Assembly (NCBI GenBank): GCA_963762615.1
Contig: CAVXLG010000015.1
Coordinates: forward strand, 7,787 to 71,786
Length of the DNA: 64,000 nt
Source: PALSA-505 sp963762615
GTDB taxonomy: Bacteria; Actinomycetota; Actinomycetes; Streptosporangiales; Streptosporangiaceae
Direction of reading: 5' to 3'
Shown here: piece after piece, positions 54,728 to 63,459 of the stretch
Position numbering within the stretch: the first letter of the stretch is position 1
How the letters are laid out: each line of letters opens with the position of its first letter
Notes under the pieces: generated by a model
Told to the model about the DNA's origin: nothing
What the model saw: only the letters and a program-made list of their open reading frames with translations
The model's database searches: none
Program-made: the position numbers and the translations under genes

Positions 54728-55944
54728 TGTGCCGCCCGAATACTCGATTGGCAGGTTGACCTGCCGTTACTGGCTGCGGCCCGGCGCTGTGATGGTTGGC
54801 TGGCCGGGTGCCTCTGAAGATCGCTTACCTGCTGATGCGCTGGCTATACGGGCTGGTAGCCCTGATGCTTCGCGGGGACCGGGCGAAGAACGCCGAGCTT
54901 TTGGTGCTCCGGCATGAGAACGCGGTGATGCGCCGACAAGCCGGCCGGGTACGGTATGAGCCAGCGGACCGGGCCTGGTTCGCTGCGCTGGCCCAGTTCA
55001 TCCCGCGGCGGCAGTGGGGTGAGGTCTTCCCGGTGACACCCGCGACGCTGCTGGCCTGGCACCGCAGACTGGCCGCGCGGAAATACGGCACGAGCACCCG
55101 CCGCCAGCCTGGCCGACCGCCGACGGTCCCGAGTATCGCCCGGATCGCCGTCCGCCTGGCGAGGGAGAACCCACTATGGGGCTACCGGCGGATCCACGGG
55201 GAGCTCGCCAAGCTCGGCGCCACGGTCGCCCCGTCAACCGTCTACGAGATCCTGCGGGCCGCGGGCATGGACCCGGCGCCACGCCGCTCAGGCCCGACAT
55301 GGCGCCAGTTCCTGCACGCCCAGGCCGCCGGCATCCTGGCCGTCGATTTCCTGCACGTTGACACGGTCATGCTGAGGAGACTGTACCTGCTGGTATTCAT
55401 CGAGCACGGCACCCGCCGGATACACCTGGGCGGCGTCACCGCGCACCCAACCGGCGCATGGACTGTGCAGCAGGCCCGCAACCTGGCCCTGGATCTGAAT
55501 GAGCGGTTCGAGGACTTCCGGTTCCTGATCCGCGACCGCGGCTCGAACTTCACGGCCTCGTTCGATGCGGTCTTCCAGGCCGCTGGCATCACGATCTTGC
55601 GCACCGCTGTTCAGGCTCCGCGGATGAACGCGACCTGCGAGCGACTCGTCGGCACGCTGCGCCGCGAACTGCTGGACCGGGTGCTGGTCCTCGGCGCGGC
55701 GCATCTGCGGGCCGTCCTGGCCGAGTATCAGGAGCACTACAACACCGCCCGCCCGCACCAGGGAATCGGCCAGCGCGTCCCCGACGCTGAACACCAGCCT
55801 CCCTGCATCACGGCAGGCCACTTCCACGCTCGCCAGATCCGCCGAAAACCTGTCCTGAGCGGCCTGATCAATGAGTACATCCGAGCCGCCTGAACTCCAA
55901 GAAGACCCAGCTCACCACACAGAATCCTATTTTCGAGCGGCACA
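54728..55944 (+). mobile_element. rve-type insertion sequence, copy 3 (1217 bp), intact
   Basis: The ends are TGTGCCGCCCGAATAC on the left and the reverse complement TGTGCCGCTCGAAAAT on the right. It is flanked on the left by a truncated secreted-protein gene and on the right by the middle of array gene 4, whose 3' end is missing. It is the only intact-looking full-length plus-strand copy. Confidence 0.88.
54808..55893 (+). CDS. integrase-core (rve) transposase
   Basis: 361 residues from the GTG VPLKIAYLLMRWLYGLVALM. It has the same architecture as the copy at 9556: KNAELLVLRHENAVMRRQAG, NPLWGYRRIHGELAKLGATV, then the DDE core with AVDFLHVDTV (Asp), LIRDRGSNFTASFD (Asp) and NATCERLVGTLRREL (Glu). 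The end QIRRKPVLSGLINEYIRAA parallels copies 1 and 2 (LLHEYAQVA, MINEYRLVA). No frameshift, so it could supply transposase to the broken copy 2. Confidence 0.92.
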   Translation: MPLKIAYLLMRWLYGLVALMLRGDRAKNAELLVLRHENAVMRRQAGRVRYEPADRAWFAALAQFIPRRQWGEVFPVTPATLLAWHRRLAARKYGTSTRRQPGRPPTVPSIARIAVRLARENPLWGYRRIHGELAKLGATVAPSTVYEILRAAGMDPAPRRSGPTWRQFLHAQAAGILAVDFLHVDTVMLRRLYLLVFIEHGTRRIHLGGVTAHPTGAWTVQQARNLALDLNERFEDFRFLIRDRGSNFTASFDAVFQAAGITILRTAVQAPRMNATCERLVGTLRRELLDRVLVLGAAHLRAVLAEYQEHYNTARPHQGIGQRVPDAEHQPPCITAGHFHARQIRRKPVLSGLINEYIRAA

Positions 55945-56854
55945 GGTGCCAGCGTCGAGCGCCTCGTTGACCGCGATGTTGGCCGCGCCACCCGGGCCGC
56001 AGCCGGTGACGCCCGGCGCGGTAAATACGTTGTCGGTGGCATTAGCCGCCGTGATCGCGAGAACTCCGGTGTTCGGGTGCTTGACCGGGTTCGGGTCGTT
56101 TTCCGATATGAGCTGACCGCCGGGGGCAATGGTGAGCTGCGGGTTGATCACGACCGGGTTGTTGTCCGACCCGATGTAGCAGCTGTTGCCGAGCAGCGGG
56201 TTGATCAGCTGGAACTTGATCCGCTGGGTCCAGTTGAACAGCCCGAAGTTCGTGATCTGGCCCGCGGACTGGGCCAGCGCGTACACGTCGAGGTACTTCC
56301 CGCCGAAGTTCTCCGCCTTCACGCAGATGTTCTGCACGACCGGGTTGGTGTTGGGGCAGCCCAGCGCCGTGGTCAGGCTCTCCGGAATCAAGTCCGGCTT
56401 GGTGACCAGCATCGCGCCCAGACCCGCGGGCGGCGGCAGGATCCCGCCGGCATACTGCTGGATCCCGCCGGTGTTGTCGCCGCCGAGCGAGGCGTTCGGC
56501 GGGAGTCCAGAAGCCGAACTGCACGTTCACCGGCTCGCACGACCGGGCGTCGTGATGTTGCCGATCGTGATCGAGCCGCTGGCCACAGCCCCGGTGACGC
56601 ACGCGGCGACCTCAAAGGCCGTATCGCTGGCCTCCTGCATGATGGGGTTGAGCAGCGGGCAGTTGGTGAACGGCGTGTAGATACCCCCCGGCGGCGGGTA
56701 GCCCGGGCCCGATCGCACCGGGGCTCGCGGGCGAGGCCGGGTGCGTGGCCAGCGCTATCGCCGGCACGCCGGTAACGATCAGCGCTACCGCGGCAGCCGA
56801 TGTCACGCTGCCCAGCAGGAACGGATGGCGGATCCACCATCTGGATGTTTTCAT
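55945..56854 (-). pseudogene. secreted protein, array family, copy 4 (broken)
   Basis: It starts MKTSRWWIRHPFLLGSVTSA with the usual signal peptide. GYPPPGGIYTPFTNCPLLNP is reached after one shift near 56705, and SGSITIGNITTP is followed by a second shift near 56535 and a third near 56505. The rest is open: MLVTKPDLIPESLTTALGCP, FGLFNWTQRIKFQLINPLLG, NCYIG-type block, GCGPGGAANIAVNEALDAGT. It then ends abruptly at the IS (55944) without the C-terminal 70 residues. A relic of a fourth unit. Confidence 0.85.
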
Positions 56855-57206
56855 CGACATTTCTCCTTATGTCTCTCGTCACCGATTCCACGTCGAATAG
56901 GCCTGAGAGCGGAGCGTCCACGCGAGGGCCATTTCACCTGGCCTCTTCGTGGATCCAGGCCCTGACTTGCATGGTCATCCCTGATGACCTGGCGAACGGT
57001 TTGGTCCTTGGCGCAGGCCAGGGCGTATCCGCACCGGCCGCAGCGTTACGGCCTGGCCCTGCACCTAGATCAACTTTGGCTTAGTGGCTCCAGGGTGTGC
57101 CATATGAAGCCGCGTATACGGTCATATGTCCGGCCCTTACCGTGCACGATTCGCCTTCGGGGTTACTGGCAAGTAAAATTAGAGCGCTTATATGTGGGAA
57201 TGTCAA
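56855..57206 (-). promoter_or_regulatory. promoter and conserved leader of array gene 4
   Basis: TTGACA at 57201-57206, TCTAAT at 57178-57183, 17-base spacer of unrelated sequence. The leader again has GGCGAATCGTGCACGGTAAG, ATGACCGTATA, CCAAAGTTGATC and the CGGCC/GGCCTGG stem. Confidence 0.78.
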
Positions 57207-57319
57207 GATTCAGCTTGTGGGTGCCGGAAATAGTGTCATCGTGGCCTGAGCTGTGATTCCTGCTCCGGCTCTGGACTTGGGGAACAGCAGCCGTGCCGGC
57301 TGCGGCTCGGGCACGATCA

Positions 57320-57480
57320 GCTCTTGTGACTTTCCGCCTGCTGTACCTGATCTTCGTGCGGCTATCCGGCTGGCTGGCCCTGCTGCCGCGCTCAGACGAT
57401 GCCAGGAACACCGAGATCCTTGGTGCTGCGCCAGCAAATCGCGGTCCTGCGACGCCCCGGGACAGAAGGTGATCTTTGGA
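57320..57480 (+). pseudogene. 5' fragment of an rve-type IS transposase (fourth copy)
   Basis: LLYLIFVRLSGWLALLPRSD and DARNTEIL, then after one extra base VLRQQIAVLRR. This matches the N-terminus of the transposases at 9556, 16010 and 54808. Nothing of the DDE domain follows. Confidence 0.75.
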
Positions 57481-57562
57481 CGGATACACGCTCTTACCGG
57501 GGCCTCGTTCCCCGGTCACGCATGACGCGCCGACGGGGGCCCGATCGATAACGAAGGGTGAC

Positions 57563-57834
57563 CTAAACCTCGATCTCGACCGCATGGACCCCGGCGCTGA
57601 GCACGGCCCGGCCGTTCGCAGGCGTCAGCGCCGCAACTGCCGCCCTCGCGTTGTCCGCAGTACCTAACACCACGGCGCACGTCCCGGTACCGGTGCCGTC
57701 GTTCAGCCAGATCCCCTTCTGGAAACCGGGCAGTGCCTTCACCTGCGGAATGATCAATCGCTGAGGACCGTGTGGCGGTGCTCGATTTCTGAGCCCGGTT
57801 CGATCCTCACCTGGACCACGACCGCATAAGCCAT
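57563..57834 (-). pseudogene. ABM-like (dimeric alpha-beta barrel) protein, frameshifted
   Basis: MAYAVVVQVRIEPGSEIEHR and HTVLSD, then a one-base shift near 57757, then LIIPQVKALPGFQKGIWLND, GTGTGTCAVVLGTADNARAA and VLSAGVHAVEIEV to the stop at 57563-57565. The pattern fits small antibiotic-biosynthesis-monooxygenase-like or stress-response dimeric barrels. As sequenced it would terminate early. Confidence 0.65.
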
Positions 57835-58143
57835 CCCGCGCCAGCCTCTCACGAGCCCGCCCGCCTCTTGTCTCCGGTCTTGCCGGTGCATCGATTGAGA
57901 CGGACAAGGGTAACTCGGCTCATCGCCTTGATGCCCAGGGGTGTCCGCCAGCGCGGTCAGACCTGATCAGCTCCAGCCTGCTAGCCGCATCTCAGCATCC
58001 GAGAACGACCAGAACCCTGGGTCAGCCATCGAGATACGACATAGCGCTCTTGTCATCGGGTGATAGAACCATCCCGGCCAGATTGTCACCAACCGATAAT
58101 AGCCGGCTGGCAGGCGTTCCCCGCCATTCTCTCTGACAAAACC
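57835..58143. other. No gene recognised
   Basis: 309 bases; the right end leads into the plus-strand promoter at 58144. Confidence 0.35.
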
Positions 58144-58172
58144 TTGACACTTGCGGACAACCGCGCTCTAAT
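58144..58172 (+). promoter_or_regulatory. promoter of array-family gene 5 (plus strand)
   Basis: TTGACA at 58144-58149, TCTAAT at 58167-58172, 17-base spacer. CCAGTAA follows eight bases after the -10, the same distance as in the array units, and then GGCGAA and GTGCAAGGTAAG in the same order. The leader to the ATG at 58674 is about 490 bases and less conserved. Confidence 0.7.
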
Positions 58173-58465
58173 CGTAGCTACCAGTAATCTCAGGCGAACC
58201 AGAAGGCGAGGGTGCAAGGTAAGCCCTGGGCTGCACCCCAACCCGGTAAAGCATATTCGAGCTGGTCCTCGAATAAACTTTGACTCGAACTTCATGTCCT
58301 TGGACTTATAGAGGACCAAAATACCTATGACACATCGTGAATTACCCATCACGACCTGACATACTGCCGCGCATGTGACCTGGGCAGGCCAGGCTTTCTA
58401 TATCGCTACGACCGGCACAGATACGCTCTGGCCTGAGAGATCGCAGGCCGCCCGGAAGACACTCG

Positions 58466-58511
58466 ATCGGGATGCCCGGTCAGCGTTCATCGGGATGCCC
58501 GGTCAGCGTTC
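58466..58511 (+). repeat. two tandem copies of a 23-bp unit
   Basis: ATCGGGATGCCCGGTCAGCG plus TTC, twice without interruption, in the leader of array-family gene 5. Confidence 0.9.
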
Positions 58512-58673
58512 GCCGGGGCGGGGCGAGCGGGTCCGTCGGCGCCTGCCGCCGGGCTGGCAAGCGCGGTGAAGCCCGATCCGGCTGCGCCTGGCCTCGGTCC
58601 GGGGGCAGAGCGGTCGCTTTGTCAAGGCCCCAGCGTGGGGTCTACGGCAACCTCACAACGAGGAGAGGATTCT

Positions 58674-59848
58674 ATGCGAGCACGGACTCGCGCCGCCTGC
58701 GTGATCGCTGGGGCGGCGGCGCTGTTGTGCGGCATGGCAGCGCCGGCGCTGGCGTTGACGCCGACCGGCGACTACGCGGTATACACCGCCTGTCCGGTGG
58801 ACGCCCGGGCGATGCTGGCCGTGGAGTTCAGCCGGGGGGCTGAATGCCTCTGGTCGCAGACCACGGGCGGTCAGGTCACGATCGGCCGAAAGCACGTGAC
58901 CGTCGGCACACGGCACGAGACCGTGCCGATCGTCAACCCGATCCTGCTCCAGGGCGGCTACTGGTTCAACCGCGCTGGCACCCAGGTCTGGGTCAACACG
59001 CAGCCGACGTCGCAGACGCTGGTGGATTCCGGGGCAGCCGGTTCCCGGCACGAACGCGTTCCAGGTGGTGACCGAGCTCGCCGGGCGAATCCAGATCAGC
59101 AACAGCAACACCATCTCTCAAGAGGGCACGGCCGTTCAGCTGCCGGTCATGTTCCACCTGATCACCCCGGCGCTCTCGTGCTACATCGGCTCGCACCGCG
59201 ATCCGATCGTGCTGAACCTGACCACCGGGACGACCAGCCCGCCGCCGCCGAACAAGCCGATCAGCGGTGCGACCGGCAGCCTGTCGATCCTCGACGGAGG
59301 CGCGCAGCTCACCCTCACCGGCGATTCTCTGGTCGATAATGCGTTCTCCGTGCCGAAGGCGCACGGGTGCGGTCCGGGCGGCGATCTCAACCAGACCGTG
59401 AACGAGGATTCTGGGGCTCCCGTCGCCGGCGGGCAACAACACCGCGGTCCTCAACGGCACGATCGCCATCGCGGCCGCGACGCCGGTCCTCGGCAGCGTT
59501 CTGGATACGACGAGCACCAGCTGCTCGCCGAACACCGAGGTGCTGGCGGGGAACTCGACCACCTGCACGGCGACCGACACCGTCGGCGACCCCGCGCAGG
59601 GCACGCCGACCGGCACCGTCAGCTTCGCGAGCAGCGGCCCCGGCAGCTTCGGCGGCGGCGGGACTTGCACGCTCAGCCCGGTGAGCACCGGCACCGCGAG
59701 CTGCCAGGTGACCTACACGCCGGGCTCGGACACGTCGGCCCTGGTGCGCACGGACACGATCACCGCTACCTACGGCGGCGACTTCCGGAACGGGGGCAGC
59801 AGCGGGTCCGCGACCGTGCAGGTCATATCCATTCAGGGACCCCAGTGA
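58674..59848 (+). pseudogene. secreted protein related to the array family, with Ig-like tail, frameshifted
   Basis: MRARTRAACVIAGAAALLCG to PALA-LTP is a signal peptide (AGGAGAG upstream). DYAVYTACPVDARAMLAVEF, GGQVTIGRKHVTVGTRHETV and YWFNRAGTQVWVNTQPTSQT follow. After a shift near 59030 come AFQVVTELAGRIQISNSNTI, SCYIGSHRDPIVLNLTTG and HGCGPGGDLNQTVNE. After a shift near 59415 come PAGNNTAVLNGTIAIAAATP and an Ig-like domain (TCTATDTVGDPAQGTPTGTV, TDTITATYGGDFRNGGSSGS). The CP, G-x-ITIG, CYIGS and GCGPGG blocks are shared with the array family, so it is a distant fifth member. Two indels as sequenced. Confidence 0.82.
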
Positions 59849-60052
59849 GCCGCGGTTCCGGGCTCCGGCTCAGCGGGCCGGTGCCGGGAGCCAGGGGTTG
59901 CCGTCGAGGGCTCGCGTGATGGCGTCGAGAGCCGTCAGTCCGTGGCTGGCGGCGGCGTTCAAGGGCTTGCCGGCAACACTCCGAATGACCCGCCGCAGTG
60001 CGGGGATCACTGGAGCACCCCGGCGGGCGGCGGCTCAACCCCGCCCGCCTAG

Positions 60053-60220
60053 GTGCCGCAGTTCATGGCGGTGACCGCGTCGAACTCGATCACGATGTCG
60101 GGCTCGCAGAATTCGGGCGACGCGCCCGAGGTGGTCGTCGTCAAGACCAACCCCGGCTACGGCCCCGACCCCAGCCAGCCCGGCACAGGAACCGTGGTCG
60201 GAATCGTCTGCGGCGGCTGA
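60053..60220 (+). CDS. C-terminal fragment of a secreted-type protein
   Basis: 55 residues: PQFMAVTASNSITMSGSQNS, GDAPEVVVVKTNPGYGPDPS, then GTGTVVGIVCGG and TGA. The composition is that of a real extracellular protein, but an in-frame TAG lies directly before the GTG and no full-length gene precedes it. Probably a relic. Confidence 0.35.
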   Translation: MPQFMAVTASNSITMSGSQNSGDAPEVVVVKTNPGYGPDPSQPGTGTVVGIVCGG

Positions 60221-60261
60221 GCGCGAGAACTCGTTCGAGACCCTCGCGATCCGGCTACTTA

Positions 60262-61244
60262 GTGAGTGTTTGGTAAATCGCTGGGTCTGGGTCGGCTGTG
60301 CCTGATCTGGCTGGCCTGGGGCGCCGGCCTGGTGGAAAATGCGGCGCGCGGACCCCAGGATCTTGATGTGTGACGATCAAGAAGAACGCGGGGCCCGCGC
60401 GTGCCCAGCCTACGCGGCTGCGCCGGCCTGGCCGGCGCTACCCATCAGACCTCGATGACGACGAATGGGCGGTCCTGGAGCCGCTGCTGCCGCCCGTGCG
60501 CGCCGGCGGCAGGGGCGGGCCGCCCGTCCACTCCCGCCGTGCCATCGTGGATGCGATCTTGTACCTGGACCGGGCCGGATGCGCGTGGCGCTACCTGCCT
60601 GCAGACTTCCCTCCGTGGCGGACGGTCTACGGGTACTTCGCCGCCTGGCGCGACAACGCCACCCTGCAGCGGCTGCATGACCAGGTACGCGGCCAGGTGC
60701 GCGCCGCCGCCGGACGGGACGTCATGCCCACCGCCGCAGTGATCGACTCGCAATCGGTGCGCGCCGCCGACACCGTGCCCAAAGCCAGCCGGGGCTGGGA
60801 TAACGCCAAGAAAGTGAACGGCCGCAAACGGCACATCGCCGTCAACACCGCCGGGCTGCTGCTGGCGGTCGTGGTCACCGCCGCCTGCGTCCAGGACCGC
60901 GACGCCGCCCGGCCGCTGCTGTGGAACCTCCGCCGTGCCCTGCCCGGCGTCAAGCTCACCTGGGCCGACGGCGGCTACGCCGGCCAGCTGGTCACCTGGG
61001 CCGCCACCCGGCTGAAGCTGACCATCACCATCGTCAAGCGGCCCGATGACCTGCACACCTTCCAGGTGCTGCCCCGCCGCTGGGTCGTCGAGCGCACCTT
61101 CGCCTGGATCAGCACCCACCGCCGCTGCACCCGCGACTACGAACGCCTGCCCGCCAGCCACGAGGCCATGGTGCTCTGGGCCATGATCGCCCTCATGACC
61201 CAGCGCCTCGCCCAGCCACAATGACCGATTTACCAAACACTCAC
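60262..61244 (+). mobile_element. IS5-family insertion sequence, intact (983 bp)
   Basis: Perfect 19-bp terminal inverted repeats (GTGAGTGTTTGGTAAATCG) flanked by a TTA target duplication (60259-60261 and 61245-61247), matching the TNA targets of IS1031-type IS5 elements. Intact transposase. Looks like a recent insertion. Confidence 0.95.
60370..61224 (+). CDS. IS5-family transposase
   Basis: 284 residues from a GTG. RRYPSDLDDDEWAVLEPLLP and the DUF4096-type N-terminal domain (RAGCAWRYLPADFPPWRTVY) precede the DDE domain. The catalytic positions are in AAVIDSQSVRAADTVPKASR (Asp), LTWADGGYAGQLVTWAATRL (Asp) and RRWVVERTFAWISTHRRCTR (Glu, with the Y/R-x-x-x-R context). No frameshift, and the correct IS5 single-ORF length. 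Confidence 0.95.
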   Translation: MTIKKNAGPARAQPTRLRRPGRRYPSDLDDDEWAVLEPLLPPVRAGGRGGPPVHSRRAIVDAILYLDRAGCAWRYLPADFPPWRTVYGYFAAWRDNATLQRLHDQVRGQVRAAAGRDVMPTAAVIDSQSVRAADTVPKASRGWDNAKKVNGRKRHIAVNTAGLLLAVVVTAACVQDRDAARPLLWNLRRALPGVKLTWADGGYAGQLVTWAATRLKLTITIVKRPDDLHTFQVLPRRWVVERTFAWISTHRRCTRDYERLPASHEAMVLWAMIALMTQRLAQPQ

Positions 61245-61253
61245 TTAGACAAG

Positions 61254-61297
61254 GCCGCTCAGGGGCCCGCCAGTTGGCTGGCGGGCCCCTGAGCGGC
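61254..61297. terminator. perfect 20-bp palindrome (hairpin)
   Basis: GCCGCTCAGGGGCCCGCCAG, loop TTGG, and the exact reverse complement. No T-run follows, so it may be a terminator or a recombination-related palindrome. It lies 10 bases beyond the IS5 element. Confidence 0.6.
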
Positions 61298-61311
61298 TGC
61301 TGCCTGGGTGT

Positions 61312-61520
61312 GGCGCCGAAGGTGATCGCCGCCTGGCGGGCCCGCGCCGCGGTGGAGGCGCTGTCGCGCCTGCGCGACCATCCCCGGCTGCTGATGCTGA
61401 CCCTGCTGGCCGCGCTGCTGTACGAACGGCAGCCGGAGATCACCGACACGCTGGCGGACCTGCTGATCTCGACCGTGCACCGGATCGGCGCCCGCGCCGA
61501 CCAGCTTGGGCGCGCCGTCC
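61312..61520 (+). pseudogene. Tn3-family transposase fragment
   Basis: APKVIAAWRARAAVEALSRL, RDHPRLLMLTLLAALLYERQ and ITDTLADLLISTVHRIGARA follow the middle part of Tn3-type transposases (DUF4158 end to linker). Neither the start nor the DDE domain is present. A scrap between two intact IS elements. Confidence 0.65.
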
Positions 61521-61603
61521 ACCCTCGGCGAGACCAGCACGCAGCAACAGTCGGCCTACAACGGGTAGGGCTAGCTCGACCCGGGACGCTATAGACATCA
61601 GAC

Positions 61604-63455
61604 CCTGAGCTTGACTCTGTCGGTGATCTTGGTCGCCGTGGCTTAGTTGACGGCTCGCCATGAGCGCAGGCGTTGGATGTCGTGCTGGTCGAGGTAGTCC
61701 TGGAAGGCGGTTGGTGGTCGCGGGGGTGTGCTCTCGCCGGCTGGCTGCTGGCTGAGGCGCTCGATGTTGACGGCGATGGCGGTGAGGACGTGCTGGAGGT
61801 GGGCCTTGGGCTGCCCTCGGTAGCGGCAGTGGCGCATGCGGTGGCCGTGGGCGAACTCGCAGACGGTGCCCTCGATGCCGGACCGGACGGCGTAGCGCTT
61901 GTGCCAGGCGGGGTCTTGCTGGTCGGCGCGGTTGCGGACCTGCAGCTCGTAGAGTTCTCGCGGGGGGAAGCCCACGGTGCGCTTGCCGTCGCTGGAGGTG
62001 GTGCAGGCCGCCCTGGCCGGGCAGGGCTGGCACTGGCTCTTGGTGAAGCGGGCGACGATGAGCGGGGCGGCGTCGGGTGAGGAGGTCGGGTAGGGGCCGT
62101 GCCACCCCTTGCTGACCTGGCCTTGCGGGCAGGTGACTTCCTGGCGGTCGTAGTCGATGAGGAAGTCGTCGCGGGCGAAGCCCTCCTGGGTGCGGTGCTG
62201 GCGGGTGGGGTTGCCCGGCAGCGGCCCGGTGAGGGTGACCTGGTGCTCGCGCCTGGCCCGCTCCATGTGAACCAGGGAGGTGTAGCCACCATCGGCCAGG
62301 TGCTCGGCGGGGAGCAGGCCCCGGTGCTCTAGCCGGGCGTGGATGCCGGCCAGGGCCAGCGTGTCGGCGCTGGTGGCGGGCATGGTGGCGACGTCGGTGA
62401 TGATGTTGGGGCCGTCATCGGAGCAGGTTTCGGTAACGTGGGCGAGGTATCCGGTCCAGCGGGTGACCTGGCCCCGGCGGGCGTAGCGGGCGGCCAGGTC
62501 GTAGGGCGAGACGATGCGGGTGGCCGACGGCGGCAGGCCGCTGTCGCTGTCATCGTCGCGCCAGCGCAGGCGGCCGGCGGCGTCCCGGTAGTAGTTCTGG
62601 ACCATGACCTGCCGCAGGGCCTCCACCTGGGGACCGGGCAGCAGGTCCGGGTGGCTGGCGGCCAGGTGCTCGATCAGCCGGCAGGCGTCCGCACCTGCCT
62701 CATTGATCCGGGTCTTCGGCCGGGTGGGGTTCTTGCCCAGCCGGACCGGGCGGCCATAGCGGCGGCCCCAGTCGTCGTCAACCAGGCCTTCCAGCGCGTG
62801 GCCGGCGGTGCGGGCGAGCTCCTCCAGAGCCGCACGCACCGCCTCGGTGACCAGTTCCAGCCGGGTCAGGTCCCGCACGGCCGCCAGAACGTGGGTGGAA
62901 TCAGTGCGCTGGGTGGTGCGCTCGCGGACCAGCCCGGCCTCCTTCAGCCGGGCCAGGGCCAGGTCAAGGAGCCGATCCGCCCGCCCGTCCTCCAGCAGCC
63001 GGTCCCGGAAGTCGCCCAGGACGCTGTGATGGAAGCCGGGATCGTCAAGGTCAAGGCCGAGCGCGTACTTGAAGTCAATCCGGCACCGCACCGCCTCGGC
63101 GGCACCGCGGTCGGACAGGTCGAGCAGGAACTGCAGCACACTGACCGTGGCGAGCTGAGCAGGAGACAGGCCAGGACGCCCATCACGCGGGTACCAGGCC
63201 TGGAAGTCCTCATCCCGCCACAGCCCATCCAGCCGGTCACGCACCCACATCGCCGTCGTACCACCCGGGTTACTGGCCCGAGCTACCCGCTTGGTGAGCT
63301 GCGGGACTTCCGCTCCGATCCGGGGACGCACGGACACCTGACCACCTCGGGGGACGATCGACTACACCGACCTGCGGCAGTCTGCTGGCAACCAGACGAT
63401 CTTCCACCGCGACGCGCCGACGGTTTTCAAGATCACCGACAGAGTCAAGCTGAGG
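61604..63455 (-). mobile_element. IS1182-family insertion sequence, intact
   Basis: Perfect 24-bp inverted repeats, 61608-61631 (AGCTTGACTCTGTCGGTGAT plus CTTG) and 63428-63451, each extended by a near-identical CCT outside. One intact transposase gene fills the element. I could not fix the target duplication. Confidence 0.88.
61643..63337 (-). CDS. IS1182-family transposase
   Basis: 564 residues. The N-terminal domain DUF772 (DGRPGLSPAQLATVSVLQFL, FKYALGLDLDDPGFHHSVLG) precedes the DDE domain with D146 in RTDSTHVLAAVRDLTRLEL, Asp in AEHLADGGYTSLVHMERARR and Glu in GIEGTVCEFAHGHRMRHCRY. A Cys-x2-Cys segment (CQPCPARAACTTSSDGKRTV) is typical of IS1182. A start at MWVRDRLDGLW, 29 codons later, is possible. 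No frameshift. Confidence 0.95.
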   Translation of the reverse strand: MSVRPRIGAEVPQLTKRVARASNPGGTTAMWVRDRLDGLWRDEDFQAWYPRDGRPGLSPAQLATVSVLQFLLDLSDRGAAEAVRCRIDFKYALGLDLDDPGFHHSVLGDFRDRLLEDGRADRLLDLALARLKEAGLVRERTTQRTDSTHVLAAVRDLTRLELVTEAVRAALEELARTAGHALEGLVDDDWGRRYGRPVRLGKNPTRPKTRINEAGADACRLIEHLAASHPDLLPGPQVEALRQVMVQNYYRDAAGRLRWRDDDSDSGLPPSATRIVSPYDLAARYARRGQVTRWTGYLAHVTETCSDDGPNIITDVATMPATSADTLALAGIHARLEHRGLLPAEHLADGGYTSLVHMERARREHQVTLTGPLPGNPTRQHRTQEGFARDDFLIDYDRQEVTCPQGQVSKGWHGPYPTSSPDAAPLIVARFTKSQCQPCPARAACTTSSDGKRTVGFPPRELYELQVRNRADQQDPAWHKRYAVRSGIEGTVCEFAHGHRMRHCRYRGQPKAHLQHVLTAIAVNIERLSQQPAGESTPPRPPTAFQDYLDQHDIQRLRSWRAVN

Positions 63456-63459
63456 CCTT

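Noticed and set aside
60445..62292. A 615-codon minus-strand frame across two IS elements
   Set aside because: It runs antisense through the IS5 transposase and out of frame through the IS1182 transposase. Long shadow frames are expected at this GC content.
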